Assembly: GCA_036245525.1 (NCBI GenBank)
Contig: BTPG01000005.1
Coordinates: forward strand, 210,329,503-210,393,502
DNA from: Semisulcospira habei
Lineage: Eukaryota; Mollusca; Gastropoda; Semisulcospiridae
Length of the DNA: 64,000 bases
Reading direction: 5' to 3'
A model generated the notes under the pieces. That model was not told the origin of the DNA. It saw only the letters and a list, made by a program, of their open reading frames with translations, and did not search any database. A program made the position numbers and the translations under genes. Of this stretch, positions 11,470 to 23,681 are shown in pieces (positions within the stretch are counted from its first letter, which is position 1; the number at the start of each line of letters is the position of its first letter).

Positions 11470-11710
11470 TTCTTTATTTTTCATGTGATTCACTTGAAAT
11501 TGGTGAGCATCTTTCACGTGACTGACTGATTAAAAGTATGCTTACAAATGCAAAATCTGATGGAAACTGTAGAAGTAAGATGCTCTTTCCTATGTGATTT
11601 TGGAACTTACTGAGCACATTTCCCAGCCGCTTTAGTTTGGCACTTGAGACTTCAGTGGTGCTGAGCACGTTTTAAGTGACGGGCGACTGATTAAAATGAT
11701 GGTGCCCAAT
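11470..11710 (-). repeat. inverted, diverged copy of the 343-bp satellite monomer
   Basis: On the minus strand this region matches the A-type monomer of the array at 12334-14140 (segments TGAGCATCTTTCACGTGACTGACTGA and AGAAGTAAGATGC read in reverse). It is separated from the array by a LINE end and a microsatellite. Confidence 0.6.
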
Positions 11711-11861
11711 GCAAAATCACTGAGATGGACACTTTACAAGTTGTACACCCCTTCCCGCTAGGTCTTAACTGTGTGTGTTAAGACTATATTGACCCATATC
11801 AGACTGATGCTAAAAGCTTCAGTTGACCTGACTGCCATATTCAAGCTACATTATATGATGA

Positions 11862-11945
11862 TGATGATAGATGATGATGATAGAACTTTATTGCTATATG
11901 TAACAATACATTAGGAAATCGTTGCGGTGCCACGCAACATTAAAG
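11862..11945 (-). mobile_element. 3' terminal fragment of a non-LTR element with (ATC)n tail
   Basis: The minus-strand copy of the sequence at 4090-4145. The (GAT)n run at its left is the tail. An (AC)n microsatellite lies close to its 5' side. Confidence 0.6.
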
Positions 11946-11988
11946 GAAGAACATTAAACACATTAAAATATAATTAAGCTACTCACGT

Positions 11989-11991
<3 letters not shown>

Positions 11992-12052
<61 letters not shown>
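11992..12052. repeat. (AC)n microsatellite
   Basis: About 60 bases of AC. Confidence 0.97.
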
Positions 12053-12053
<1 letters not shown>

Positions 12054-12183
12054 GTATGCCTTAGTAACTATTGTGGTCTAAACATAAAGGCAATAAACAC
12101 GATTTCACATTAACACAAATTACATAGGATTACATATAGTATTTACAGCTAAGGATGTCAGTAGACCAATGGCTTTAGTTAAA

Positions 12184-12240
12184 AGGTGGTGCCAGAATAG
12201 CTTAGCGCCAAAGTATTCTGGCACTTCCCTTGAATAATTT
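12184..12240. repeat. family-2 hairpin, shortened copy
   Basis: Contains GGTGGTGCCAGAATAGCTT, GCGCC and the complementary ATTCTGGCAC with CCCTTGAAT, the arms of the family seen in full at 36060-36324. Confidence 0.65.
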
Positions 12241-12333
12241 AAGTGAAACTTATTTCACACACTGGTGTATTCCGATTGATAAGGGTTAAAGGAATCTGTT
12301 TCATTTCTGCGTCATTTAATTGCATTTGAAAGA

Positions 12334-14140
12334 TAAAACTAATCTTAAAAAAGATGCCCTATTTAGACATCATGGTTTGTGAGATCTTGTAGTATATTTC
12401 TGATAAAGAAAACCGACTCAAAACGCAGAAAATTAATTTTTTTCTTATTACAACAACGTTCATCACTATATATTATGATTTGGGTAGGAAAGGGCATCTT
12501 ACTTCTACAGTTTCTGTCCGATTTCCCTGTTTTGATGATCATTTAAATCAGTCAGTCACGTGAAAGGTGCTCACCAATTTTCAAGTCCATCACATGAAAA
12601 ATTAAAAAAAAAATTCAGTGTACAAAATTTGAAAATTGTTCTAAGTCCAAAAATCACTAAACAAATTATAATAAATTAACCAAATGTTTCTCACTTGTGC
12701 TTGTTTCACACCATGGTTTGTGAGGAGATTTCGTATATATCTGAATAAAAAAATCGATGGAAAACGCTGAAACTGAAAAATTTTCTTCATAGCATAAATT
12801 TTATCACTATATATTATGACTTGCAGAGGGAAATGTATTTAAGTTGTACAGTTTCCATGCGATCTGGCTGTTTTCAACATCATTTTAAGCAGCTGATGAA
12901 ACTGCATCCGATGGACATATTTAAAACATTGTTAACCATATATTTGATAGAAACCCTAAGGTATAAGTGTATAGAAATATGACTGATATACCAAATGTCA
13001 CTAAAAAAATAAAATAAAAAAAAACTAATCTTAAAAAAGATGCGCTATTTAGAATCATGGTTTGTGAGATCTTGCGGTATATTTCTAATAAAGAAAACCG
13101 ACTCAAAATGCAGAAACTAAAAAATTTTCTTATTAGGACAAAATACACCACTATATATTATGACTTGGATATGAAAAGACATCTTACTTCTACAGTTTCC
13201 GTCCGATTTCCCTGTTTTGATGATCGTTTAAATCAGTCAGTCACGTGAAAGATGCTCACCAATTTGCAAGTCCATCACATGAAAAATAAAAAAAATTCAG
13301 TGTGCAAAATTTGAAAATTGTTCTAAGTCCAAAACTCACTAAAAAAATTATAAAAAATTAACCAAATGTTTCGCACTTTGGCTTGTTTCACACCATGGTT
13401 TGTGAGGAGATTTAGTATATGTCTGAATAAGAAAATCGACGGAAAACACTGAAACTGAAAAAAATTCTTCATAGCATCAGTTTTTTTACTATATATTATG
13501 ACTTGCAGAGGGAAATGCATTTAAGTTGTACAGTTTCCATGCGATCTGGCTGTTGTCAATATCAGTTTAAGCAGCTGATGAAACTGCATCCGATGGACAT
13601 ACTTAAAACATTGTTAACCCTATATTTGATAGAAACCCTAAGGGTATATGTGTATATAGAAATATGACTGATATACCAAATGTCACTAAAAAAATTAAAA
13701 TAAAAAAAACTAATCTTAAAAAAGATGCGCTATTTAGAATCATGGTTTTTGAGATCTTGCGGTATATTTCTAATAAAGAAAACCGACTCAAAACGCAGAA
13801 ACTAAAAAAATTTCTTATTAGGACAAAATACACCACTATATATTATGACTTGGATATGAAAAGACATCTTACTTCTACAGTTTCCGTCCGATTTCCCTGT
13901 TTTGATGATCGTTTAAATCAGTCAGTCACGTGAAAAATGCTCACCAATTTTCAAGTCCATCACATGAAAAATAAAAAAATTTCAGTGTGCAAAATTTGAA
14001 AATTGTTCTGAGTCCAAAAATCACTAAAAAAATTATAAAAAATTAACCAAATGTTTCGCACTTGTGCTTGTTTCACACCATGGTTTGTGAGGAGATTTCG
14101 TATATATCTGAATAAGAAAATCGACGGAAAACGCTGAAAC
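12334..14140. repeat. AT-rich satellite, 343-bp monomers in a 686-bp dimer pattern
   Basis: The motif CATGGTTTGTGAG recurs near 12371, 12711, 13056, 13394 and 14079, with the variant CATGGTTTTTGAG near 13740, about every 340-346 bases. Alternate monomers are of two types: type A contains GAAAACCGACTCAAA and type B contains TGCAGAGGGAAATG. A-B dimers repeat every about 686 bases with much higher similarity than A to B. This is a higher-order repeat. The last B monomer is cut off at about 14140. Confidence 0.85.
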
Positions 14141-14144
14141 GGGA

Positions 14145-14446
14145 CATGGGAGGGGGGAAGCAAGGGATTCTCTGGGCCAACCCTACTTTTTTCAAGTCGG
14201 AGGAAGTGGAGGGGGGGGGGGGGGGGGGAGACATCTACATAGTTTGTTTCATTGTTATTAGGTCACTGATCATTACGCGTTTGATCTCAGTAGTACAGAC
14301 CCGATAATCCGGCCGAGCGTAAGTGGATCGTAAAAGCCACACTGTGACGTGAAACTTCGACACTAACCTATGTACAGTAAGGTTCGTGAACAGCACACTT
14401 GCCGAGTGTACTGCAGTTGTTAAAAGACTGTCCGGCAGATTTACAG
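14145..14446. repeat. 300-bp direct repeat, left copy
   Basis: The sequence from GAAGCAAGGGATTCTCTGGG to GTCCGGCAGATTTACAGAT recurs in the same orientation at 17262-17536. The two copies bracket about 2.8 kb including a Pro-rich ORF. They could be long terminal repeats of a non-autonomous element or a segmental duplication. Confidence 0.75.
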
Positions 14447-15700
14447 ATTTCCGGCGGGAAGACTAAGACATATAGAAGTTGTTCGGCACCAACTGTAACT
14501 GGCTGGAATTGAGAACAGCTGTTTGGATTTTTCTAACCACCTGACTCAAAAGCCTTGTCCATCAATAACATCAGGATGGGGAAGCAGTATGTAGACACCG
14601 AGCTCAAAATATCGCCGAGCACCACCCGCTTATTGTGGTAGTGAATTATGCCTTTGCAGCTGATCAGTGAAATGAAAGCTTTTTATCACCTACTGGAGGG
14701 AGTGGTGGGGAGAGCTGTCTTTATTTGGTTAGTTTTAGCATGATCCCGAGCTAGGACCAAAATCCAGCAGTCTAATGTCAGTGCTGGGAGCCAGCGTACA
14801 TGTACATGTTTGGCACAGTTTATTCTTCTGCGAGACGGCTTTGTTGTGTTACAGGAATATATTGAGAGCGGTTTTGCGCTGTCAATAGAACAGAACGAAT
14901 CAAACATGAGCCCCCCCCCCCCTCCCCCACGTTCTTCACCACAATGCAGAAACTGAGACATACCCCTTCAGTTTTCCATTGTATGTGGCATTAAATAATA
15001 CTGTTCACTTGATGATAACACTCGACAAACGCGTCGTACATGGAAAACATTTTTTCCGACTATTGCAATTTGTGTTCAAATTCTGTCTCACTGTTATGTT
15101 AAGCTTGTCAAGGTACAATTTATGCCAGTGTAACAGCATGTCCTGGTATTCAGCCTCCTGCAAGTCTTTCCATTCCCACTGACAAACACGTCTATTGATA
15201 AACTCGTTGATCCAGTTATCACAAAAATGCTTAGGTGTTTGTGAAAACAACTGTCTTTTTTTCCTGATCCGTCTATACACCTACGGTAAACATGAACCCG
15301 ATAGTCATTTCTTGTTCAGAGATTGTTTGATGTACCCATGTGACTGTATAAAACAAGCAATTAAAAAAAAAAAATTCATGAATCTGCTTGATATACTTTC
15401 CTTTTCAACAACCCTTACAGGCCAAAGAGGGTACAGTTTCGAATATGTCCATTAGTAATGAAATACTTCTAAGTGTGTTCGTAATCTCGAAAATGATATT
15501 CCATTAACACATAAGTGTTTACAGGCTTTTAATTCACTGATTTTGTCAAAAGACATTCACTTGTGATCTACTTCTGATTTCCGAACAGTGTCTATGGAGA
15601 CAAACAGGTCGTTAAAAACCTGACTTCTGCATGCTGATGTCCGTCTATTAAGCTTGTTGTCATTTGACGAAAGGGGGTGTCAGATTTGACCGGAGGCTGT
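14447..15700. other. no gene seen
   Basis: Short ORFs on both strands without recognisable domains; a C-run near 14910. Confidence 0.4.
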
Positions 15701-15968
15701 CCTTCAGCCAATTGCTGATGGAGAGGGCGAACCTACGAGAGCAAGCCGCCCAATCAGAACTGGATTTTGAGTCAGGGTGTAATTAGTGGATGTCACGTGA
15801 CATCCTACGGCCGACCCTACGGTCTCTCCCCTTCCTCCCCTGCCCCTACTGGCCAGCCAAACGCCAGATTCATTCTCCATAAACAGTTTAACACCACTCG
15901 GCTGATCACACACCCCCAGAGCGATCGAATGGGACGACTACCACCGAGCGCTGGTCGCCGCCCGGTGG

Positions 15969-16670
15969 ATGGTGCACGCCGGGGCTCTCAAAGACCTTCA
16001 CCCCCCAAAGACCACAAATACGGCCAGCCAAGCCACCACCACCACCACCTACAAGGACAACGAGTGCCAAGTAGCACCAGAGCTAAAGTCAACAGGGACA
16101 ACAGCCGCCCCAGCGACAGCGACAAAGAAGATAGGAACTACGACCACCACCACCAAGAACAGAGGACACCACCAAGAACAGAGGATGCGGGAACACCGCC
16201 CCGCCCAAGCAAGACGTAGGCACCGACGCAACCCCCACCCCAACCACAGAAACGAAGAGCACCTCTACAGACCCAGCACCACAAGCGACCAACTCCAACC
16301 AACACCAACCAGCCAACAAACCAGCCGCAGCCCCCCGAAAACGGCACAGGCCACCCAAGCGCTTCCGACACCAGCGCCCGCCACTACTCCCCACGCCGCC
16401 ACCGCACCTTCGCCTGCCACCGCAACACCGCCACCCACCCCGCCCATTCCAGCGACCGACCCCCCGGCCCAGGATCAACTGGCAATTCTGCCAGCGCTAG
16501 CCTCACCTATCTGGTTTGTCAGGATCAACTGGCCGCCACCGCCACCACCCAACCTCCCCAGACCCTACTACAGCCAGCCACGGTTCTACCGGCCACCACC
16601 ACCACCGCCACCACTTCTACAAGAAATGCTAGAGTGGTTGGCACTTCAACACCTCCCAGCCTGGCGCTAA
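15969..16670 (+). CDS. Pro/Thr-rich low-complexity ORF of unknown status
   Basis: A 233-codon frame is open from ATG 15969 to TAA 16668-16670; a second frame (15767-16219) overlaps it. The peptide is rich in Pro, Thr, Ala, Gln and His, with poly-Pro runs, and has no recognised domain except a basic stretch (ARRRHRRNPH) near residue 80. The DNA is strikingly C-rich and CCA/CAC-repetitive compared with its AT-rich surroundings, and such composition removes stops by itself. It lies between the 300-bp direct repeats, so it could be a gag-like ORF of a non-autonomous element. Equally, it may not be coding. Confidence 0.3.
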   Translation: MVHAGALKDLHPPKTTNTASQATTTTTYKDNECQVAPELKSTGTTAAPATATKKIGTTTTTTKNRGHHQEQRMREHRPAQARRRHRRNPHPNHRNEEHLYRPSTTSDQLQPTPTSQQTSRSPPKTAQATQALPTPAPATTPHAATAPSPATATPPPTPPIPATDPPAQDQLAILPALASPIWFVRINWPPPPPPNLPRPYYSQPRFYRPPPPPPPLLQEMLEWLALQHLPAWR

Positions 16671-16779
16671 AAGCAACGGTTCACCGGCCACCACCCGCCT
16701 CCTCCACCACCAACCACCCGGCCCCGGCGTTAACATCAGCCGCTGCGCGACGGAGCGACAGACAGACAGCGAGATAACC

Positions 16780-17340
16780 CCCCCCCCCCCATCCCCTGGC
16801 CCACCCCCCCCCCCCCTGGACGAAATCAGCGAGAGCTGCAAGTCCCTATCCCTTCCAAATCTTCACCTTCATGATACACCCCCTCACAGTCCCTCTCCCG
16901 CCCTGGCCTTCCCAGTCACCGGCCACCCAAATACCAGATCTCACTGTCCAAAAAGAGGCAGATGTAAATGCGGGAGAGATGGTTAATTTCGCTTTATGAC
17001 CTAATACCCTAAACTAGCTTGTAGACTGAAACTCTGTTTCTACCGAAGGTGTTGTGGTTTCGCCGAAAGACTTGCTTCATGCGCGTTCAAGCATTTGCAC
17101 CCGCCGAGAAACGCAGGACAGTCGGGGTGAGGTATTGGCCGTAATTAGCGCCGGAGTGCGAACTGTACCAGTGATTCGGCGGCAGTAGTGTGGGCAGATA
17201 ACCTTCACTGGAAATAGCCCGAGGGGTGGGGAGGGGGGGGGGGCGAGAAGGGAGGAGGGGGGGGGGGAAGCAAGTGATTCTCTGGGCCAACCCTACTTTA
17301 TCAAGTCGGAGGAAAAGGGGGGGGGGGGCATCTACATTTT
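16780..17340. repeat. C-run and G-run rich stretch
   Basis: C-runs at about 16778-16816 and G-runs at about 17230-17330. The G-run side belongs to the start of the right 300-bp direct repeat. Confidence 0.8.
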
Positions 17341-17536
17341 TTTAAATTGTTAAATATAGATCACTGATCATAACGGGCTTTAGACCCGATAATTTGGCCG
17401 AGCGTAAGTGGATCGTACAAGCCACACTGTGACGTGAAACTTCGACACTAATTAACCTATGTACAGTAAGGTCCGTGAACAGTACACTTGCCGAGTTTAC
17501 TGCAGTTGTTAAAAGACTGTCCGGCAGATTTACAGA
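17262..17536. repeat. 300-bp direct repeat, right copy
   Basis: Matches 14145-14446 with small indels and substitutions, ending at the same GGCAGATTTACAGAT. See the left copy for interpretation. Confidence 0.75.
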
Positions 17537-20344
17537 TGAGCATTAAAAGCCGCATTCAGAGAGTGTGAAGCTAAAATGTTCTTGTAATGTCACGTGTGCG
17601 GGCATTTCTATTTCGCCACACAGATCATTCAGACAGTATCTCAATACCTTTTCATTCAGTCCGTTCAACTGCGGGTTCAACGATCACATTAAGTTACGGG
17701 TAGTGCCTAATTAACCTAGTGCTTCTTCAGATGCTGAGTTTAAGACGCATAATAATTCAGTATGATCTGTTTATTTTAACCCGATATATGTTTTCAGTCT
17801 GAACATAAAATTGAAAATAGAAAATATATTGAGTGACCAATCAGAGTCGACTCTTCCGTCAGTTTGGAAACTCTCCGTGAAATTACCGTGTCGATGAAGC
17901 CAAACATATTGCTTGGTCAAAGTAATTTGAAAAAAGTAATTTGTGTTTAAGTCATGCAAGATACAAATTTTAATGACAATCATGAAAAAAGTTCGAATCA
18001 ACCGTAACAGGTGGTATTTCTTTTCAACCTTTCGTTGAACCGTGCAGACCGGAGGACAAGTTGAAGTTCGCAGAGACAAAAGCAGAAACAGTGGATATAG
18101 GCCAAGAAAAATAAATATCGCTGAGTCGTCTACATTCAGTTCGCGTTATGATTTTTACAATCGCTGTTTTATAGCGCCCACCGTCAAAATCGGTGATACC
18201 GACAAAACTGACAAATGGGCCTTGGAAAATTAAAAGGGTGAGGGGGGGGGGGGGGGCTGGTGGGGAGGGATGGGGCGGGGGGGGGGGGGGGGGGGGGGCA
18301 GGTACTGGAAAATATGCTTTCCTTCAAACCCCAGAAAATCAAGTAACATCTTGAATTCAATGTAATCCAATTCCGGTAATATAGTTTATTTAGTTTCGGC
18401 GTCACTCAGTGCCTCCGATCGGTATTTCTCAATTCTAACAAGCATCATCAACCGGCCACTACTCAGTAAGTTCAAACCCGGTTTAAATCCGAAAATGACA
18501 AGTTAATGCGAACACTGTATATTCCTAAGTGATCTGTATAATCACCCCCCGTATGCCGCACTTTCATCACTGTATTCAGCTTTTCCGGGCGCTACAAGAA
18601 AGTCAGGCAATATTTGCGCGGAGTGTGGCCGTAGAAGGGTTGAGGGCACTTTAATAAATCCTCAGTATAATAGAAAACAAAATACAGAGTTAAAATATCG
18701 CTGTGTCGTCTACATTCAGTTCGAGCTGTGGGATGTCTGTTGCTAGTCTGCATGAATCAACGTAAAAATGCTCCAATCGGAGAACACAAAAGCCCAAATG
18801 AAATGAACACTGCACAGTCGGAACCCCGAAATAAGTCCTTGGGGGACCTAGGTGCACATGGTGTGTGTCGCTGTCACGGGCATGTGTTATGATTATCAGT
18901 GGTCGTTGCGGGAAGGTGTTGGGAGATGCCGATCAATTATGCATGACCAAAGTTATGGAGTAGTTAATGTAATGTATCGATCAAAATGGAACGGCGCTAG
19001 CCATATTTGTTACTTGGGTTAATAAAATGAACCAGCAAATGACTGTGCAAGGGGGACATAAATATGAAATTATCGTATCGTAACCTGGAATTAGCGGAGA
19101 AGTAGAGAAGGCTTAGGTCTTGCGTTAGAAGAAGGACGCAGATGGTGAAAACGTTTCTGGCCAGTTTCTTAGCAGTGCACCGTACTACGGTATCGTTGTA
19201 TGGTGTTGTGCATATTTTCATTTTCATATCGTCGGGGAAAAAACTTCACACGTGTCTGGCAACGAGCAGTGACGCTTTCGAATGACGTCACTATACTAAA
19301 TCAGACGCGTGGCATCAAGTCGCAACACCTTCCGTGCAATCCTAGTTTTCTTAATAGCTACCCAAGACCTGTCAGATGAAAATTTGCTCGATTTGTGTAC
19401 AAATGATATGATGTATGCGCAAGCCGGCACCGGCATTTAAATTCGTAGAACCGACCGCCCCTCTGTGACAAAGATTTCACATAAATGCAGGTACATTAAG
19501 TAGTGCTAAACCCTAACGTGCAGAGAAGAACTCAACGGAGAAAGAAGCACGCTTAGAGAAGACAGTTGTGACAACACAATTTATTATTAACGGACATTAT
19601 TCGCCCGTTGTCGAAAAGCAAATGAAATCTTAAAAAACACAGACATATATAAAGTATTTGACTAGCTCTACGTAACGCAACAGGAAACTTCGATTCATTT
19701 AAACAGAATTAATTAGAGTAAACGTTGCAATGAATTAATTTCTATGTATCCCAAGGAAATGCTAAAACCTAAACGTGTGTCATGTTGGACGTATTTTACG
19801 TCGCAGTTTGAGGAAAGGTGTGAGTTTTTTTCAAAGTAAAAATTGAAAAAATATGTCTTTGTTTCTGTGTAAAAGTTGTGTCTATCGAGGTCTTTGGGAG
19901 CAGAACAGGTTAACACAGAAGCCTTTGATGTTAACAGCTAGGAGTCTAATACATCACATGTATTATTGGGGACCCATTTGTCTGTATTATTGGGTCCCCT
20001 TTGTTTGGTCAGAGCCGTATGTAATTTACCAACGTCTATCCTTTCTTTACATCTTGGAGAATAAAAGCTAATGCTGGGAACGAGTGCATCCAACAGTAGA
20101 TCTCATAGACAAAAACTCTGCTGAACGGCCCGTGTACACGCCGGTGCCGTGCACCAGCACACATCCTCTTGACACAAAGACTGCGGGGGCACTTCTGTTT
20201 TGAACGAATAATTGCTATTAGACTATGATGACACACAGACCAGTGTTTACCCCCCCCCCCCACCTCCCCCTTTCCCTCACTGCCGACTGTGCTGTTCTTT
20301 CCCCTCAGTCAGTCCCAACCACCTCCAACTGACCCAGAGCTACA
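17537..20344. other. no gene seen; small repeats
   Basis: A strong G-tract (about 18240-18300) has several runs of more than ten G. A 35-bp sequence with GTCGTCTACATTCAGTTCG occurs at about 18112-18150 and again at 18693-18727. A half copy of the family-5 inverted repeat lies at about 19528-19580. No coding region could be supported. Confidence 0.45.
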
Positions 20345-20960
20345 AAAGCGCTTGCATCAGCAGGAACTCATGAGAATCATAGCGTCAAACTGAATGGTAA
20401 TTCGGTCTTTCTCTCGAAGTTGCGAGATGTCGGTAGCCTGAGTTAAACCACTGTGATCACGGTTTGAAGTCGCCGCCAATACACACGAGTCAGTTATATG
20501 TGCTAAAGTGCAAACTAGCAATGGGGCTCAGCCTATCGAGTTTTCTGGTTACTGCGTCATGAAAAGCAGACCATCTGCAAGAGGCATAGATTTTCATGCT
20601 TCTCTGTAGACTCAGTCCGGGGCTCATGAGAATCTTAGCGTCAACCTGAATGGTATCTCGGCCGCAAAATTTATGTTTTGCGATGTATCATAGCACCACT
20701 GTGAACACGGTCTCAGAGACTAAGTGTGTCCGGGTCCGGGCGATTACGTGCGGGTGAAAAGCAGTTCAGTGTCAATCAGCGCGCGTCTCAAGTCGCCAAT
20801 ACAGACACGTCAACTATTTGCAATCCAGCAATGGGCCTGTCGCGTTTTCTGGTCAGTCCGTCATGAAACACCGAACATCTGCAAGAGGCACATGCCTTCC
20901 CGTCTCTCTGTAGGCGCGGGGGCCCAAATCTGCGAATGTGTTTGCCTTGTTTGGCCGCCA
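20345..20960. repeat. tandem duplication containing family-1 hairpin halves
   Basis: Two diverged direct copies of about 260-300 bp: both contain CTCATGAGAATC-TAGCGTCAA, an ACCACTGTGA-CACGGT segment, GTCGCCAATACA and GCAAGAGGCA. Each copy carries part of a family-1 hairpin at its junctions (near 20349, 20576 and 20880). Confidence 0.65.
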
Positions 20961-21869
20961 CTATAATTCCAATCATCAGTGTTACAGTCACAGGCTAATA
21001 ATCACTCATTCACTACTCTCACGCGCAGAATCGCGGAACTCATGAATAAAACGCTACGCACAAAAAGTGATCACCCAATGAGGCCAAAATTAATTTTAAA
21101 TTGAGTTGGCTTCAAACCCAGCGGTTTGGCCACTAAAGTTGAATACTGTTCAGGTTTCAGTGACCACTGTCAAGCCATGGACAGTTTAAACGTCTTGCAG
21201 CGCCGGGCTGTTCAGCACTCAGCGTGGAAGTTTACATGAATCAATATATCAGTGATTCTACGAGGAGCTCGATCAGGATATATTTTAGCAAGTTTACTAG
21301 GTCATTTTCAAGATTTCCTGAGGTCAGCGGCTGCACATTGTTGTCAGGAATAAAGGAAATGTAAAATATTAATAAGTCTAATGTTGGTGATCATATTTTT
21401 TTTTAAAGTTGTCTTGAAATTATCTGCGTTCAAACGTTATTGAAAAAACACGAGGTGAGCTTTGCTCAAACTGTCTATGAGCCTTCAATGACACTAATTT
21501 CTGAACGGCCGATAATAGTGTCCTCATTGAGAGATTTGGAAACTTGTGATGTTCTTCGTTATCCGAAACTGACTGATATTAGTTGGTCATTTATTGCGAC
21601 GGCGCAGGACCTTACGGGAATGTATCAGAGCTGAAAGACTACGTAATCGCGGTGATGAGATGCTGCCGAGAACGAGTCAGACCTATTCAGTTATTATTTG
21701 TATATATAGGTACGTGTATTCCACCTCTTTAAAGAGTCTCAGATGACATGTACAAATTTACCACAAATGGACACCGGTGTTATTAGCGGTTGAAAAGGTC
21801 ATGACAGTTTATGCCTGTGCAGATAGAAGGACCTTAATCGCTCAGTATGTGTTGCACGTCCTTTATACT
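20961..21869. other. no gene seen
   Basis: No supported ORF or repeat. Confidence 0.4.
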
Positions 21870-22395
21870 CTTACACCTCTATCTGAGCACCTCAATTACA
21901 CCACTAACATAGACAGAACTAAAGTACATCTCTATGTGAGTATCTCAATTACACCTCTATCATTAACTACATTGACTTAAAGTACAGCACCTCAATTACA
22001 CCACTAACATAGCCAAAACCTAAAGTACATCTCTATGTGAGTATCTCAATTACACCTCTATCATTAACTACACTGACTTAAAGTACAGTACCTCAATTAC
22101 ACCTCTAACATTAACTACATTTCCTTAAAGTACATATCTATGTGTGCACCTCAATTACACCTCTAGCACAGCCACACCTAAAGTACACCTCTAAGACGTC
22201 TGAGAAAATACAGTCGTTGCTGTAATTTTTTCACTAAAGAATCAACGTTTTTCTCCCATTTAGATCGTTTGAGATGTGGGTGCCGAGAAACTGAAACAAT
22301 CAACAATTGTCTCTTGCAGTTGGACCATGTTCACCTTTTCTTGACAGTGAAGGGGTAAAACAGAAGTGTAACTGAGGTGCTCACTTAGAGGTGTA
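21870..22395. repeat. minisatellite built on CTCAATTACACCTCTA
   Basis: Units of about 48-50 bases (and a longer about 97-base period) alternate CTCAATTACACC with TAAAGTACATCTCTATGTG from about 21870 to 22195. A short inverted segment (AGAGGTGTACTTTAGGT) at about 22380-22395 faces the array, suggesting a foldback. A 26-bp duplication based on GTACTCCATAGGCAA follows at about 22405 and 22475. Confidence 0.75.
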
Positions 22396-23399
22396 CTTTA
22401 GGTATCCACGTACAAGCTGTACTCCATAGGCAAAACCAAAGCGGCAGTGTTTCTTTACGCCTAAATTTATCAACGTACAGGTTGTACTCCATAGGCAATC
22501 TGCCCGTTAGGGCCTTCCATTGTCACTTTGGTGTCGTGAATGTGGCACATTCCTTCTGCGAATGAAGATAAGTAGCGGCTAATCTCTCTGTTTGTTTGTT
22601 TGTCTATTTTGACAAAGGGTATTTACCCGAAATATTCATAAATTGTGTTGTACCCGTCTTTTATAAGCGTGTTTCTTTCTCCGTTGGGTACTTCTTTAAT
22701 TAATATAAATAGTAATTGTTTGCTAGTTAATTTATTGATTATTTACCTCCCCCCCCCCTCTCCCGCTTTTTTTTTCCTCAACGGTGTTGTTTTTTTTTTT
22801 GTGTCCTCTCAACGGTGGTGGGTGGGTATTATGAATGTGTGCTTACATAATCTCCAAAAGAAAAGCATACATATGCTTACATATGCTTTCAAAGTATATA
22901 TTTACCTGATCGGTCGATCCCTCATCCATTCGTTCGTTTATTGATTGATCTCATGATTCATTGATTCCTTTTTTGCAGTCATTCATTCATTTCATAAGTC
23001 GTACATTTATTTTAGAGCTGAGTATACTTACAAGCATAAATAATGCACATTTTAAAAAATCGCCCACTGAATTACAGGTGCAGATCCAAAGGGTGTCTCG
23101 ACCGGGGTCTGGGGGTGGGGGGAGGGGAGGTTCTTGGTGATTTTCTTTTAGGGATTTTCTTTAAAGTTGTACTATCGTGTTGTAACCGTACCCTCTACGC
23201 GTGTTTTTTTGTTGTTGTTGTTGTTGTTTGTTTGTTTGTTTTTTTGGAGGGGGGGGGGGAGGGTTGGGGTGGGGGTGGGGGGGGGGGAGTGGGTTTTCTC
23301 AGACATACTTACAGTTTTCAGAGCATAAGATTTTTATTTGTTGAAACCTTTCTTCTTTTATCTAGGGGCACAGCTCCGATTTTGGTCCTTTTTTTAAAA
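22396..23399. other. no gene seen; T- and G-rich low complexity
   Basis: (GTT)n at about 23208-23240 and G-runs at 23248-23290. Short frames here are products of composition. Confidence 0.5.
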
Positions 23400-23488
23400 T
23401 GGTCCCTTCTATTTATAGAAGGGACTGTTTAGTACGGGTCGCAGTGGGGCGAATTTAATAGCATGTTCATGATGTCAAAGACGGGCAT
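23400..23488. repeat. 88-bp inverted repeat, left arm
   Basis: Matches 28090-28177 in reverse complement, including the internal palindrome CCCTTCTATTTATAGAAGGG. The pair bounds 4.8 kb that holds a LINE, two family-1 hairpins and several microsatellites. Confidence 0.8.
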
Positions 23489-23594
23489 CCCTAAACCTCA
23501 AACTATTGAAGTAACAAGATAAAAATTACGTCATGTCTAGTTACGCTAAGCGCCTTATGTGCGTATGTATGTATATATGCGTGCGTGCGTGCAT

Positions 23595-23613
23595 TGTGTG
23601 TGTGTGTGTGTGT

Positions 23614-23675
<62 letters not shown>

Positions 23676-23681
23676 ATGTAT
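23595..23681. repeat. (GT)n microsatellite
   Basis: GT run with one GTAT interruption. Confidence 0.97.

Noticed and set aside
12893..12905. CTGATGA in the satellite as a hammerhead
   Set aside because: No adjacent stem II and no GAAA at the required distance.
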